Source: Pseudomonas khavaziana (lineage in GTDB: Bacteria > Pseudomonadota > Gammaproteobacteria > Pseudomonadales > Pseudomonadaceae). Taken from it: a DNA stretch of 64,000 nucleotides. The notes below the pieces were generated by a model. The model was not told the DNA's origin. It saw only the letters and a program-made list of their open reading frames with translations, and made no database searches. Where the stretch lies: positions 62,001 to 126,000 of the forward strand of contig NZ_JAHSTT010000005.1 of assembly GCF_019145205.1 (NCBI RefSeq), given 5' to 3'. The stretch's first letter is position 1. The number at the start of each line of letters is the position of its first letter. Position numbers and translations under genes: made by a program. Positions 6,793 to 16,780 of this stretch are shown one piece after another.

Positions 6793-8574
6793 ATGACAAA
6801 GACAATAATGCGCGCCATCTTCAAGCCACAGGCGCTGGCCACTGCGGTTGCATTGGGTTGCTGCGCACAGGCGCAGGCGGTTTCGTTCAATATTGGCGAG
6901 ATCGAAGGGCAATTCGATTCTTCGCTTTCGGTGGGCGCGAGCTGGGGTATGCGCGATGCCGACAAAAGCCTGGTCAGTACCGTCAACGGCGGCACCGGCC
7001 AGGCGTCTACCGGGGATGACGGGCGCCTCAACTTCAAGAAGGGCGAGACCTTTTCCAAGATCTTCAAGGGCCTGCACGACCTCGAGCTTAAATACGGCGA
7101 TACCGGCGTATTCGTGCGTGGCAAGTACTGGTACGACTTCGAGCTCAAGGACGAAGACCGTGAGTTCAAGCAGATCAGCGACCACAACCGCAAGGAAGGC
7201 GCCAAATCCAGCGGCGCGCAGATCCTCGACGCCTTCGTCTACCACAACTACTCCCTGGGCGACCTGCCCGGTACCGTGCGCGCCGGCAAGCAGGTGGTCA
7301 GTTGGGGCGAAAGCACCTTCATCGGTAACTCCATCAACAGCATCAACCCCGTTGACGTCTCGGCGTTTCGCCGCCCAGGGGCCGAGATCAAGGAAGGGTT
7401 GATCCCGGTGAACATGCTGTTCGCATCACAAAGCCTGACCAACCAACTGACCGTGGAGGGTTTCTACCAGCTGGAATGGGACCAGACCGTGCTGGACAAC
7501 TGCGGCACATTCTTCGGAGGGGATGTGGCGGCGGACGGCTGCACCGGTAACTACACGGTGGGTAACCCGGCGATTGCCCCTCTGCAGCCCATAGCAGCGG
7601 CACGTGGCCAAGGCTTTGTGGTGACCCGCGAAGGGGTGGTAGTGCAGCGTGCCGCCGACCGTGATGCACGAGACTCCGGCCAGTTTGGCGCGGCCTTGCG
7701 CTGGCTGGGTGATGACACTGAATACGGCCTGTACTTCATGAATTACCACAGCCGTACCCCGACCGTGGGCACGATTACCGCCAATACCAACCTTGCGACC
7801 ATCGGTGCCATTGGTGCCGCTGCTCCGCCCGGCTTCGGGTCGGCCCTGGCCCAGAGCACCATGCTCGGCCGTGGCCAGTACTACCTGGATTACCCGGAAG
7901 ATATCCGCCTGTTCGGTGCCAGTTTTTCTACCACCCTGCCTACCGGCACGGCCTGGACTGGCGAGATCAGCTATCGGCCGAATGCACCGGTACAACTCAA
8001 CACCACCGACCTGACGCTGGCACTGGTCAATCCGATTGCCGGCAATACCGCGTCGCCGATCCGCAGCGCGTTCGGCGCGGACAACAAAGGTTACCGCCGC
8101 AAGGAAATTACCCAGATCCAAAGCACCATGACCCAGTTCTTCGACCAAGTGCTGGGCGCCGAACGCCTGACGCTGGTTGGCGAGGCGGCGGTGGTGCATG
8201 TCGCGGGCCTGGAGGATAAAAGCAAGCTGCGTTACGGCCGCGACTCGGTGTACGGCGCCTACGGTTTCGAGGGCGACACTGACGGTTTCGTCACCTCCAC
8301 CTCCTGGGGCTACCGCGCGCGGGCGATCCTCGACTACAACAACGCGATTGCTGGGGTGAACCTTAAGCCCAATCTGTCCTGGTCCCACGATGTGGCTGGC
8401 TACGGCCCCAACGGCCTGTTCAACAAAGGCGCCAAGGCTATCAGCGTCGGCGTGGATGCGGACTATCGCAGCACCTATACCGCCAGCCTCAGCTACACCG
8501 ACTTCTTTGGCGGTGACTACAACACCCTGACCGACCGCGACTTCCTCGCCCTCAGCTTCGGCGTGAACTTCTGA
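6793..8574 (+). CDS. DUF1302 family outer-membrane beta-barrel protein
   Basis: The product is 593 residues with a signal peptide (about residues 1-32, ending CAQAQAVS). The remainder is strand-rich with alternating polar/apolar segments and ends in ALSFGVNF, whose terminal Phe is typical of outer-membrane barrels. The family (DUF1302) is found in pseudomonads beside DUF1329 and often near MmpL-like exporters or genes for hydrophobic compounds. A role as an outer-membrane channel for such compounds is inferred, not proven. The start is ATG 6793, preceded by GGGGAAG; an upstream in-frame start at 6724 would spoil the signal peptide. DUF1329 follows 26 bp later, surely in the same operon. Confidence 0.85.
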   Translation: MTKTIMRAIFKPQALATAVALGCCAQAQAVSFNIGEIEGQFDSSLSVGASWGMRDADKSLVSTVNGGTGQASTGDDGRLNFKKGETFSKIFKGLHDLELKYGDTGVFVRGKYWYDFELKDEDREFKQISDHNRKEGAKSSGAQILDAFVYHNYSLGDLPGTVRAGKQVVSWGESTFIGNSINSINPVDVSAFRRPGAEIKEGLIPVNMLFASQSLTNQLTVEGFYQLEWDQTVLDNCGTFFGGDVAADGCTGNYTVGNPAIAPLQPIAAARGQGFVVTREGVVVQRAADRDARDSGQFGAALRWLGDDTEYGLYFMNYHSRTPTVGTITANTNLATIGAIGAAAPPGFGSALAQSTMLGRGQYYLDYPEDIRLFGASFSTTLPTGTAWTGEISYRPNAPVQLNTTDLTLALVNPIAGNTASPIRSAFGADNKGYRRKEITQIQSTMTQFFDQVLGAERLTLVGEAAVVHVAGLEDKSKLRYGRDSVYGAYGFEGDTDGFVTSTSWGYRARAILDYNNAIAGVNLKPNLSWSHDVAGYGPNGLFNKGAKAISVGVDADYRSTYTASLSYTDFFGGDYNTLTDRDFLALSFGVNF

Positions 8575-8600
8575 TCTGGCTTAAAGAAGGACAAGACTCT

Positions 8601-9959
8601 ATGCGTAAGATGATTGCAGTGATGGCCCTGAGTGTATTGGCCGCTAACGTAATGGCGGCGGTGTCGCCCGAAGAAGCCGCCAAGCTCGGCACCACCCTGA
8701 CCCCGGTCGGCGCCGAGAAGGCCGGCAACGCCGATGGCTCGATCCCGGCCTGGACCGGCGGCATCCCGAAAAACGCCGGCGCGGTAGACAGCAAGGGCTT
8801 TCTCGCCGACCCCTTTGCCAATGAAAAACCGCTGTTCGTGATCACGCCCGCCACGGTGGACAAGTACAAGGACAAACTCTCCGACGGCCAGGTGGCGATG
8901 TTCAAGCGCTACCCCGAGACCTACAAGATTCCAGTCTACCCCAGCCATCGCACGGTCAATCTGCCGGCGGACATCTATGAGTCGATCAAGCGCAGTGCAC
9001 TCAATGTGCATGCGATCAACGATGGCAACGGCCTGGAAAATTTCACCGGCAACCGTTATTACGCGTTCCCGATCCCGAAGAACGGTGTGGAGGTGCTGTG
9101 GAACCACATCACCCGTTATCACGGTGGCAACCTGCGCCGCATCATCACCCAGGCCACGCCGCAGACCAACGGCAGCTACACGCCGATCCGCTTCGAAGAA
9201 GAAGTCGCGGTGCCCCAGGCCATCGCGGATATCGACCAGGCCAAGGCGGCCAACGTGTTGAGTTACTTCAAGCAATCGGTCACCGCCCCGGCGCGGCTGG
9301 CAGGCAATGTGCTGCTGGTGCACGAAACCCTCGACCAGGTGAAGGAACCGCGCCTGGCCTGGATCTACAACGCCGGCCAGCGTCGTGTGCGGCGGGCGCC
9401 GCAGGTGTCCTATGACGGTCCGGGCACGGCCTCCGACGGCCTGCGCACCACCGACAACTTCGACATGTTCTCCGGCGCCCCGGACCGTTATGACTGGAAG
9501 CTGGTGGGCAAGAAGGAAATGTACATCCCCTACAACAGCTACAAACTCGACTCGCCGAAGCTCAAGTACGACGACATCATCAAGGCCGGGCATATCAACC
9601 AGGACCTGACCCGCTATGAACTGCACCGCGTGTGGGAAGTGGTCGGCACCGTCAAGCCCAGCGAGCGGCACATCTACGCCAAGCGCCATATGTACATCGA
9701 TGAAGACAGCTGGCAGGTCGCCCTGGTGGATCACTACGACGGTCGCGGCCAACTGTGGCGGGTGGCCGAAGGTCACGCACAGTTCTACTACGACCACCAG
9801 GTGCCGGCCTACACCGTGGAAACATTGTACGACCTCATCGCGGGGCGCTATATCGCACTGGGCATGAAGAACGAAGAGAAGAGCAGCTTCGTGTTCGGCT
9901 TCGCCGCCAAGGCCGCTGACTACACCCCGGCCGCACTGAGGTCGGCAGGCGTTCGATAG
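8601..9959 (+). CDS. DUF1329 family periplasmic protein
   Basis: The product is 452 residues with a signal peptide (MRKMIAVMALSVLAANVMA, cleaved near residue 19). The mature part has the DUF1329 layout: SPEEAAKLGTTLTPVGAEKAGN at the start, IPAWTGGIP, then a long strand-rich domain with RRVRRAPQVSYDGPG and DRYDWKLVGKKEMYIPYN. This domain resembles the LolA/LolB lipid-carrier fold. It is almost always encoded with DUF1302, and the pair probably moves a hydrophobic molecule across the periplasm and outer membrane. The ribosome site AAGAAGGAC lies upstream of ATG 8601. A MalT-type regulator gene follows after a REP sequence. Confidence 0.87.
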   Translation: MRKMIAVMALSVLAANVMAAVSPEEAAKLGTTLTPVGAEKAGNADGSIPAWTGGIPKNAGAVDSKGFLADPFANEKPLFVITPATVDKYKDKLSDGQVAMFKRYPETYKIPVYPSHRTVNLPADIYESIKRSALNVHAINDGNGLENFTGNRYYAFPIPKNGVEVLWNHITRYHGGNLRRIITQATPQTNGSYTPIRFEEEVAVPQAIADIDQAKAANVLSYFKQSVTAPARLAGNVLLVHETLDQVKEPRLAWIYNAGQRRVRRAPQVSYDGPGTASDGLRTTDNFDMFSGAPDRYDWKLVGKKEMYIPYNSYKLDSPKLKYDDIIKAGHINQDLTRYELHRVWEVVGTVKPSERHIYAKRHMYIDEDSWQVALVDHYDGRGQLWRVAEGHAQFYYDHQVPAYTVETLYDLIAGRYIALGMKNEEKSSFVFGFAAKAADYTPAALRSAGVR

Positions 9960-9982
9960 TACCTTTGTGAAATGCAATCAAA

Positions 9983-10021
9983 GTGTGGGAGGGGGCTTGC
10001 CCCGATGGCGGCCTGACAGCC
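9983..10021 (+). repeat. REP sequence (single)
   Basis: The core TGTGGGAGGGGGCTTGCC is followed by CCGATGGCGGCCTGACAG. It is a lone REP unit of the same type as those at 14541, 38071 and 48715, and lies between the DUF1329 gene and the LuxR-type gene. Confidence 0.75.
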
Positions 10022-10133
10022 CAATGGAATGTCGGGTTTGTGCATGGTCACTAATCACCCCGCTGAATACTTCTTCAACAACCACCAACCACGGGTCTAC
10101 GGTTGCATAACAATAAAAAAGCAGGATGCAGCA

Positions 10134-12629
10134 ATGACCGCCATGACCCGCTGCCTGGACCGTCCTGGACTCATGCCAAGGCTGTCGGCTCACCACCTGT
10201 TGCGCCCGCGCCTGGCTGGCCCCTTGCTCGCGGCGCAGGCGCGGGTGAGGTTGCTGCGCGCGCCGGGAGGCAGTGGCAAGAGTGCGCTGCTCGCCGAGTG
10301 TGCGTTGCAGGCGCCGAAGGAGTGTCAGGTTGTTTGGATGCCGCTCAACGGAACTGCGCCAAGCCCCGTGGATTTCTGCGCACGGCTGGCGCAACACTTA
10401 GGCCTGCGGTTTATCGATGAAGCCACATTACTGCTCGACCTCAGCCGCTGGCCAAATCCCACCTGGCTTTTTCTCGACGATTTCTGTCGTCTGCCGGCGC
10501 CCGAGCTGGACGCCTTGCTTGACCGTTTGCTCACCGCCAGCAGCCCACACCTGACCTGGTGGCTGGGTGCGCGGCGACGTCCGTTGTGCAACTGGCCACG
10601 CCTGTTGCTCGACGATGAATTGCTGGAGTGCAGTGAGTTGTCATTCAGCGCTGCGGAGATCCAGACGCTGCTCGCCCCAGGGCAGAGCGTCGACAGCGTT
10701 ATGCAGTTCAGCGCCGGTTGGTGTGCCGGGGTACGTATTGCCTTGCTGGGCGACGGCCATCCCGACAAAACCTTGCTCGATTACCTGCAGCATGAGCTCT
10801 TCAACACCTTGCCGGCGCCATTGGTGGACGCCTGGCACGTGCTGGCCCATCTGCCACGTTTCAATCAAAGCTTGTGTGAGCATCTATTCGGCATTGACGA
10901 CGGCGCTCAGTACTTGAACGAGTTGCAGACGCTCGGTGCGTTTACCCAGCCCTGGGAAGGCACCAGTGACTGGCTGCAAGTCTTCCCCCCGCTGGCACGG
11001 TTGATGCGCAACGCCCCCTGGCCGACCAAGCATTCATGGCATCGACGTGCGTGCCAGTGGTTTACTGCCCAAAGCGACTGGCAAGCGGCCTTCGAGCAGG
11101 CGCTGCTGGCAGAGGAATACGAACTGGCGGTAAGCCTGTTGCAGCATTTCAGTTTCGAGGATTTGTTTCGCCAGCAAAACGCGGTGCTCCTGTTGCGCCT
11201 GCATGAGCAGCACGGCGATGAGTTGATGTTGGGGTCTGCGCAATTAGTGGGGTTGGTCACGGCCGCCTTGCTGTTTGCCGGACGCTTCGAGCAGGCGGCG
11301 CTGTGTATCGACCAACTGGCCCGATTTGCCCCCCAGCCGACGGCCGCTGGGCAACGCTATCTGCTGGCACGCTGGCAGGCCCAATGGGGCTGGCTGCTGC
11401 ATTTGAGCGGCGATGCCGGACGCTCCCGCGAGCATTTCCTCGAAGCGTTGCAAGCCTTGCCTGAGAGTGCCTGGACGTCGCGCCTGATGTGCCTGTCGGG
11501 CCTGACCCAGCAAGCCTTGTTGCGCGGTGAGCTGGATGTCGCCCAAGCCTTGAACCGCGAAGCCCTGTGCCTGGCCCGCGCCCATGATTCGCTGGTGCTC
11601 GAGGCCTTGCTGGAGCTGGATCATGCTCAATTGCTGGAGCAGCGCGGCGCACCCTACCGGGCACAAAGCCTGTTGGAGGCGGTGCAGGCGATGTTGGCTC
11701 GCCAACGTCTCAAGGCTGGGCCGTTGGTGGGGCGTATTGTGCTGCGTCGCGGGCACTTAGCCTTGCGGCAGGGCCAAGACAGCTTGGCGGCCGAGTGTTT
11801 TGAAACGGGCTTGACCATGTGCCAGCAGAGCCAGGATAAGCGCGTGCTGTATGGTTTTCTCGGCCTGGCGCTGTTGGCCGCCAATCGGGGCGACTACGCC
11901 CAAGCTTTTATCCAACTGCGTGACGCCGAGCGCCTGATGCAGCAGCGCCATGTGCCGGACACGGTGTATCGTGCGGTGCTGCTATTGGTCAGCGGGCACT
12001 TCTGGTTGCAGCAGGGACGTGCTGAATTGACGGTGCAAGCGGTGCGCCGGGTGTTGCGTCATTTTCGTGGGCCTTGCGCCAAGCAGGCGCCACCGGCCAC
12101 CTTGGAGCTGATCCCGCGACTGGAATATTTGCTGGTGTTGGCCGAGGTCAAGCTGGGCTGTGCCGAACAACCCATTACGCGGCTCAATGCCTTGCTCGAC
12201 ACCTCCCGGCAGCGCGGCATGCTCTGCCTGGAAACCGAACTGCACCTGGTGCTGGGAGAAGTGACCTGGCAGCTCGGTGACCCCGCCTTGGCTCGTCGGG
12301 CGTTGCAGGCCGGGTTGGCGCTGGCGGGGCGTTGCCAGGTGCAGCAGGCCATTCGCGAGTTGCGTTTGCGCGCCCCGGCGCTATTGAGTGAGCTGGGCCT
12401 GGAGCCACAGGCAGCGCCTGTCGGTGCCGTGGAAAACCCGCTGAGCCAGCGCGAGCTGCAAGTGCTGGAGTTGATCGCCCTCGGCAATTCCAATCTGGAA
12501 ATCGCCGAGCGCCTGTATATTTCCCTGCATACCGTCAAGACCCATGCACGGCGTATCCACAGCAAACTCGGAGTGGAGCGACGCACCCAGGCGGTGGCCA
12601 AGGCCAAGACGCTGGGCTTGATGGTTTAG
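10134..12629 (+). CDS. MalT-type LuxR-family transcriptional regulator (ATPase-TPR-HTH)
   Basis: The product is 831 residues from this start. The N-terminal STAND/AAA ATPase has a Walker A motif in [11 protein letters not shown] near residue 45 and a Walker-B-like WLFLDDF near 118. A long helical TPR-like middle runs from about 300 to 740. The LuxR HTH is at the end ([25 protein letters not shown] then [16 protein letters not shown], about 767-825). These proteins bind a small inducer and ATP, oligomerise and activate nearby genes. The likely target is the DUF1302/DUF1329 operon just upstream. ATG 10134 is chosen because CAGGA lies seven to eight bases before it and the domain starts soon after. 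The frame extends up to 10029 without a plausible start. Its stop overlaps the stop of the convergent AraC gene by 4 bp. Confidence 0.85.
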   Translation: MTAMTRCLDRPGLMPRLSAHHLLRPRLAGPLLAAQARVRLLRAPGGSGKSALLAECALQAPKECQVVWMPLNGTAPSPVDFCARLAQHLGLRFIDEATLLLDLSRWPNPTWLFLDDFCRLPAPELDALLDRLLTASSPHLTWWLGARRRPLCNWPRLLLDDELLECSELSFSAAEIQTLLAPGQSVDSVMQFSAGWCAGVRIALLGDGHPDKTLLDYLQHELFNTLPAPLVDAWHVLAHLPRFNQSLCEHLFGIDDGAQYLNELQTLGAFTQPWEGTSDWLQVFPPLARLMRNAPWPTKHSWHRRACQWFTAQSDWQAAFEQALLAEEYELAVSLLQHFSFEDLFRQQNAVLLLRLHEQHGDELMLGSAQLVGLVTAALLFAGRFEQAALCIDQLARFAPQPTAAGQRYLLARWQAQWGWLLHLSGDAGRSREHFLEALQALPESAWTSRLMCLSGLTQQALLRGELDVAQALNREALCLARAHDSLVLEALLELDHAQLLEQRGAPYRAQSLLEAVQAMLARQRLKAGPLVGRIVLRRGHLALRQGQDSLAAECFETGLTMCQQSQDKRVLYGFLGLALLAANRGDYAQAFIQLRDAERLMQQRHVPDTVYRAVLLLVSGHFWLQQGRAELTVQAVRRVLRHFRGPCAKQAPPATLELIPRLEYLLVLAEVKLGCAEQPITRLNALLDTSRQRGMLCLETELHLVLGEVTWQLGDPALARRALQAGLALAGRCQVQQAIRELRLRAPALLSELGLEPQAAPVGAVENPLSQRELQVLELIALGNSNLEIAERLYISLHTVKTHARRIHSKLGVERRTQAVAKAKTLGLMV

Positions 12630-13501
12630 GCGCAGAAGGCCTGGCGGTATTCACTCGGGGTGGCGCCCATGGCTTGGCGAAAGCGCTGGTTGAAATGGCT
12701 GGCGCTGGAAAAACCGCACAGCAGAGCGACCTCGCCTATGGGCAACGCGCTGCTGCGCAGCAAGGTCTGCGCCCGCACCAGGCGCCGTGCCAACAGGTAT
12801 TGATGGGGCGGCAGACCGAAGCTTTGCCGGAACATCCGGGCGAAATGGTATTCCGACAGAGCGCACATCGCGGCCAGTTGGCCGAGGCTGATGGGATCTT
12901 CGACGTGGTGGTCGATATACTCCACCAACAGCCGCCGCTGGTGCGCCGCCAGCCCGCCTTTGAGGCGCAAGCCTTCGCGGGCGCCGACCTGGCTGAGCAG
13001 GGTATGGCTGAGCATTTCATGGGCCAGGCTGCTGGTCAGCAGGCGCTCACCGGGCTCATGCCAGTTGAGGCCGACCAATTGGTGAAAGCGCCGGGCCTGG
13101 CGGGCATCTTCAAGGAAGGTGCCTTCCCGCAATTGCAGCGCACGCGGCTCGCGGTCGAGCAGGGTGATGCAGCCGAGGGCAAATTGTTCCGGGCTGAAAT
13201 ACACATGGGCCAGGCGAATCTCACCATTGATCACCCAGGCCGATTGATGCTCGGCCGGCAGGATGCACAGCTTGTCGGGGCCGCCCTTGGTGCCCGGCCG
13301 CTCACGGCGAAACGTGCCGGTGCCGCCGCCGATATAGCACGACAAGGTGTGATGGCTGGGCGCCTGGTAATCCTGCGCGTCATGGTGGTTGCTCCACACG
13401 GCCGCAGCCAAGCCATCACCCAGTTCCGCGCAGGCTTCCAGGTGCGCGTGGGGCGAACGGTTGAGGGACTGAAAGACTTGCAGGGATTGCAGCTCTGGCA
13501 T
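12626..13501 (-). CDS. AraC-family transcriptional regulator
   Basis: The product is 291 residues. The N-terminal half is a cupin-like sensing domain. The last 100 residues hold two HTH motifs: [24 protein letters not shown], and [25 protein letters not shown] followed by TPSEYRQ, the AraC signature. The start is ATG 13501, with GGAG six to seven bases upstream; the frame is open to 13612 but without a better site. It is divergent from the EamA exporter gene across 136 bp, the usual arrangement for a regulator and its target. Its inducer is unknown. Confidence 0.88.
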   Translation of the reverse strand: MPELQSLQVFQSLNRSPHAHLEACAELGDGLAAAVWSNHHDAQDYQAPSHHTLSCYIGGGTGTFRRERPGTKGGPDKLCILPAEHQSAWVINGEIRLAHVYFSPEQFALGCITLLDREPRALQLREGTFLEDARQARRFHQLVGLNWHEPGERLLTSSLAHEMLSHTLLSQVGAREGLRLKGGLAAHQRRLLVEYIDHHVEDPISLGQLAAMCALSEYHFARMFRQSFGLPPHQYLLARRLVRAQTLLRSSALPIGEVALLCGFSSASHFNQRFRQAMGATPSEYRQAFCA

Positions 13502-13637
13502 GGTGTGTTCTCCGACACCATGCATCCTACGCTCCACGGCTGGCGCTGTGAGCCCACCGCCCGACAAAAGCGCAAGAATGTGCAAGAGCCTTTCAAGGGC
13601 TGGGGGCGACACTGTGGCTCAATCGATGGAGTCCGCT

Positions 13638-14540
13638 ATGAACCTCTTCCTGTATTTACTGACCGTGCTGATCTGGGGCACCACCTGGATCGCGCTCAAA
13701 TGGCAGCTGGGCGTAGTTGCCATTCCTGTGTCGATCGTTTATCGCTTCGGCTTGGCTGCGCTGGTGCTGTTCGGGCTGTTGCTGCTCAGCGGCAAATTAC
13801 AGGTGATGAACAGGCGCGGGCACCTGATCTGCCTGGCCCAAGGACTGTGCCTGTTTTGCGTCAACTTCATGTGTTTTCTGACTGCCAGCCAGTGGATACC
13901 CAGCGGCCTGGTGGCGGTGGTGTTTTCCACGGCGACCTTGTGGAACGCTCTGAATGCCCGGGTGTTTTTCGGCCAGCGGGTTGCACGTAACGTGTTGATG
14001 GGCGGCGCGCTTGGGTTGCTGGGCCTGGGCTTTCTGTTCTGGCCGGAATTGGCTGGGCATACCGCCAGCCCGCAGACTTTGCTGGGTCTGGGTTTGGCGC
14101 TGCTGGGGACACTGTGTTTCTCGGCGGGCAATATGCTCTCGAGCCTGCAACAGAAGGCCGGGCTCAAGCCGTTGACCACCAACGCCTGGGGCATGGCCTA
14201 TGGCGCCGCGATGTTGGCCACCTATTGCACGGTACGCGGTATTCCATTCCAAATGGACTGGAGTGCGCGGTATATCGGCGCCCTGTGGTACCTGGTGATC
14301 CCGGGTTCTGTGATCGGCTTTACTGCTTACCTCACCCTGGTTGGCCGCATGGGCCCGGAAAAAGCCGCGTATTGCACGGTATTGTTCCCGGTGGTGGCGT
14401 TGAATGTGTCGGCGTTTGCCGAGGGCTACCAGTGGACAGCGCCGGCTTTGGCCGGGCTGGCGTTGGTGATGTTGGGGAATGTGTTGGTGTTTCGTAAACC
14501 CAAGCCGGTAGCTCCGACTTTTCATGCGAAACAAATCTAA
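13638..14540 (+). CDS. EamA/DMT-family permease
   Basis: The product has 300 residues, ten hydrophobic helices and two EamA repeats (about 1-140 and 150-290). MNLFLYLLTVLIWGTTWIALK at the start is the typical first helix. The family exports amino acids or other small metabolites from the cytoplasm; the substrate here is unknown. The start is ATG 13638 with GGAG six bases upstream; ATG 13626 is an in-frame alternative. It is probably controlled by the divergent AraC regulator. Confidence 0.87.
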   Translation: MNLFLYLLTVLIWGTTWIALKWQLGVVAIPVSIVYRFGLAALVLFGLLLLSGKLQVMNRRGHLICLAQGLCLFCVNFMCFLTASQWIPSGLVAVVFSTATLWNALNARVFFGQRVARNVLMGGALGLLGLGFLFWPELAGHTASPQTLLGLGLALLGTLCFSAGNMLSSLQQKAGLKPLTTNAWGMAYGAAMLATYCTVRGIPFQMDWSARYIGALWYLVIPGSVIGFTAYLTLVGRMGPEKAAYCTVLFPVVALNVSAFAEGYQWTAPALAGLALVMLGNVLVFRKPKPVAPTFHAKQI

Positions 14541-15113
14541 TGTGGGGGGCTTGCCCCCGATGGCTGTGGGTCAGTCAGCCTATTTGGTACTGACTTACCG
14601 CTATCGGGGCATGGGTATCTACACAACTTTAGGTGCGCCGCAGGCCCCTGGGGGAGGGGCGGTGCGACGATTCGACTTGCTCCCGATGGCGGCCTGGCAG
14701 CCCACTAGGATGTTGGAGTTTGATCAAGTACATATCCGTTATTTGGGTAACGGCCACTATTGGTTCCGCCCTTACGGCGGCTCACTTTTGAAAAGCGCAA
14801 AAGTGAGCAAAACGCTCTTGCCCCACCACTCGGCACCTCGCCTAGGCTCGGTGTGCCCGTAATCCGACAGGGATTTAGGGGGCCGCCGCCACGCGCCATC
14901 CATGGCGCGGGGCGGCTAAACCGGCATCCCTGCCGGTTTACCCCCCAAATCCCTGTCGAATTCCGGCCAGCGTGGTTTAACGGGGCGCCAGAGATCAAAA
15001 GCAGAGCAAGATCAAGAGCGGCTCGCTTCGCATCGTGGTTACGGTTGGGTCGGCTGATATAAAGCTGTGTAGACACCTATGGCTATCGGGGGCACGCCCC
15101 CCTCCCACACTTT
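14541..15113. repeat. Repeat island: inverted REP ends enclosing a highly structured non-coding element
   Basis: No gene is supported in these 573 bases. The outer ends are REP cores in opposite orientation (TGTGGGGGGCTTGCCCCC from 14541; its reverse, ending CCCTCCCACA, near 15112). Just inside them a second inverted pair occurs: TATCTACACAACTT near 14614 and AGCTGTGTAGACACCTA near 15063. The interior contains CTCACTTTTG/CAAAAGTGAG (perfect 10 bp, near 14790-14816). It also has an 18-bp pair with one mismatch (14865-14882 with 14941-14958) that encloses two more hairpins: CGCGCCA/TGGCGCG and AACCGGCA/TGCCGGTT. This looks like an interspersed P. fluorescens repeat inserted in a REPIN. Confidence 0.7.
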
Positions 15114-15128
15114 ACTGAGTCGCCTGGT

Positions 15129-16673
15129 CTATTTGAGGCCCAGGCGCTTGGCCATGCGCCCGAGGTTGGCGCGGTCCAGGCCCAGTTCGCGGGCGGCGCC
15201 GGCCCAATTGTGCTGATGACGTTCCAGGCAGGCGCTGATGACCTGGCGCTGGTAGTGATCGGTGGCCTGGCGCAGGTCGCCAGTGGCCATGGGCACGGCT
15301 TCGACCGGTGCTTCGATCACCGTAGCAGTGACGTTGGGCAAGTCCAGGTCCTGTGCGCTCAGGCTGAGAATTTTTGGGCGTTCGCGACAGCTACCCAGGG
15401 CTTTCAATGCGCTGCGACCGATCAGATGTTCCAGTTCGCGCACGTTGCCCGGCCAGTCATAGGCCAACAGCGCCGCTTGGGCGTCGGCGGTCAGGCGCAA
15501 GCTGCCCAGGCCCATGCGCGAGCGGTTCTGTTCGAGGAAAAAACCTGCCAATAGCAGCACATCACGCCCGCGCTCACGTAGTGCCGGCACTTGCAGCGGG
15601 TACACGCTTAAACGGTGATAGAAGTCGGCACGGTAACGCCCGTTGCGCACCTCTTCGGCGAGGTCGCGGTTGGTCGCGGCGATCAGGCGCACATCCACCT
15701 GGTGCTCCTTGTCTGACCCCAGGCGCTGCAACTGGCCGCTTTGCAGTACACGCAGCAGCTTGGCCTGCACGGTCAACGACAACTCACCCACCTCATCGAG
15801 GAACAAGGTGCCGCCATTGGCCAGTTCGAATTTGCCCCGGCGCTCGTTCAGCGCCCCGGTAAAGGCGCCGCGCACATGGCCGAACAGCTCGCTTTCCACC
15901 AGGGTCTCGGGCAGGGCGGCGCAATTGAGACTGATCAACGGTTTGTCGGCGCGGGATGACGCCGCGTGAATCGCCTGGGCCACCAGCTCCTTGCCGACCC
16001 CGGTTTCGCCGGTGATCAGCACGGTCAGGTCGCTGCCACCCACCAGTTTGATTTCCTCAACCAGTCGTTTATGCGTCTTGCTCTGGCCGATCATTTCTTT
16101 GTGCTGCTGGCCGCTGGCCTGGCGATAGATCTCGGCGCGTTGGTGTTCGTCTTCCGCTCGCAGCGCCAGGCGCTCGATGCGCTGCGCGACATTGACCGTG
16201 GCCGCGGCGAGGCTGGCGAAGGCTTGCAAAGCGTCCAGTTCGACCCGTTCAAAGCGCTCGGTGTCGAGGGCGTCCAGGGTCAGCAGGCCCCAGGGCCGAT
16301 CGTCGATAAACAGCGGGCAGCCCATGCAGTCGTGGACTTCCAGATGCCCGTGCAAACCGGCGACCAGGCCGTCATAGGGGTCGGGCAATTGGCTGTCACT
16401 GTCGAAGCGGGTAGGGCTGGGGCTGCTCAGCAGTATCTCGAAACGCGGGTGTTCGCTGATCTTGAAGCGTCGGCCCAGGGTGTCGGGGCTCAAGCCATCC
16501 ACGGCCAGCGGCACCAGCCACTCACCGTCCAGGCGCAGCAACGCGGCGGCGTCACAGGGCAGCAGGGCGCGCATGGCGTGCAGCAGGCGTCGGTAACGCT
16601 CGCCTTCGGGCAATTCCCGCGACAGGTCGGCAACCAGCGGCAGCAGGGTGGTGAGTAAAGGTTGTGCAGTCAT
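15129..16673 (-). CDS. norR: NO-responsive sigma-54 activator NorR (FhpR in P. aeruginosa)
   Basis: The product is 514 residues. An N-terminal GAF domain (about 20-165, with PDPYDG and HDCMGCPL) holds the NO-sensing iron. A central AAA+ domain has Walker A TGETGVGKE (221-229), GAFTGA (269-274, contacts sigma-54) and FLDEVGEL. A Fis-type HTH lies at 475-514 (WAGAARELGLDRANLGRMAKRLG). NO binding to the GAF iron releases the ATPase, which activates sigma-54 promoters. It is divergent from the flavohemoglobin gene, as P. aeruginosa fhpR is from fhp. The start is ATG 16673, which lies inside the first of three NorR boxes, so the protein probably also represses its own gene. Confidence 0.95.
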   Translation of the reverse strand: MTAQPLLTTLLPLVADLSRELPEGERYRRLLHAMRALLPCDAAALLRLDGEWLVPLAVDGLSPDTLGRRFKISEHPRFEILLSSPSPTRFDSDSQLPDPYDGLVAGLHGHLEVHDCMGCPLFIDDRPWGLLTLDALDTERFERVELDALQAFASLAAATVNVAQRIERLALRAEDEHQRAEIYRQASGQQHKEMIGQSKTHKRLVEEIKLVGGSDLTVLITGETGVGKELVAQAIHAASSRADKPLISLNCAALPETLVESELFGHVRGAFTGALNERRGKFELANGGTLFLDEVGELSLTVQAKLLRVLQSGQLQRLGSDKEHQVDVRLIAATNRDLAEEVRNGRYRADFYHRLSVYPLQVPALRERGRDVLLLAGFFLEQNRSRMGLGSLRLTADAQAALLAYDWPGNVRELEHLIGRSALKALGSCRERPKILSLSAQDLDLPNVTATVIEAPVEAVPMATGDLRQATDHYQRQVISACLERHQHNWAGAARELGLDRANLGRMAKRLGLK

Positions 16674-16724
16674 AATGACTCCTTGTAGTCCTTATGACTA
16701 TAAAGCGTAGGAAGTCATTTTGAC
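16669..16724. promoter_or_regulatory. Three NorR-binding boxes (GT-N7-AC)
   Basis: GTCATAATGAC (16669-16679), GTCCTTATGAC (16688-16698) and GTCATTTTGAC (16714-16724) all fit the GT-N7-AC NorR consensus. Three sites upstream of the target promoter is also the arrangement known for Escherichia coli norVW. They serve hmp, about 40 bp upstream of the candidate sigma-54 promoter, and the first overlaps the norR start codon. Confidence 0.85.
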
Positions 16725-16765
16725 TAAATTGTATTTTATCCATTGAAAATAAAGGTTTTTTTAGT

Positions 16766-16780
16766 TGGCACGAATACTGA
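16766..16780 (+). promoter_or_regulatory. Candidate sigma-54 promoter of hmp
   Basis: TGGCACGAATACTGA has a perfect -24 element (TGGCAC) but a poor -12 element (CTGA where TTGC is expected). It lies 40 bp before the hmp ATG and downstream of the NorR boxes, as a NorR-activated promoter should. Confidence 0.55.

Noticed and set aside
8517-9977. 486-codon minus-strand frame opposite the DUF1329 gene
   Set aside because: DUF1329 with a signal peptide is convincing on the plus strand. The antisense frame results from high third-position GC.
12674-13990. 438-codon plus-strand frame across the AraC gene into the EamA gene
   Set aside because: It runs antisense to the HTH-bearing AraC gene and out of frame with the permease, and has no domain.
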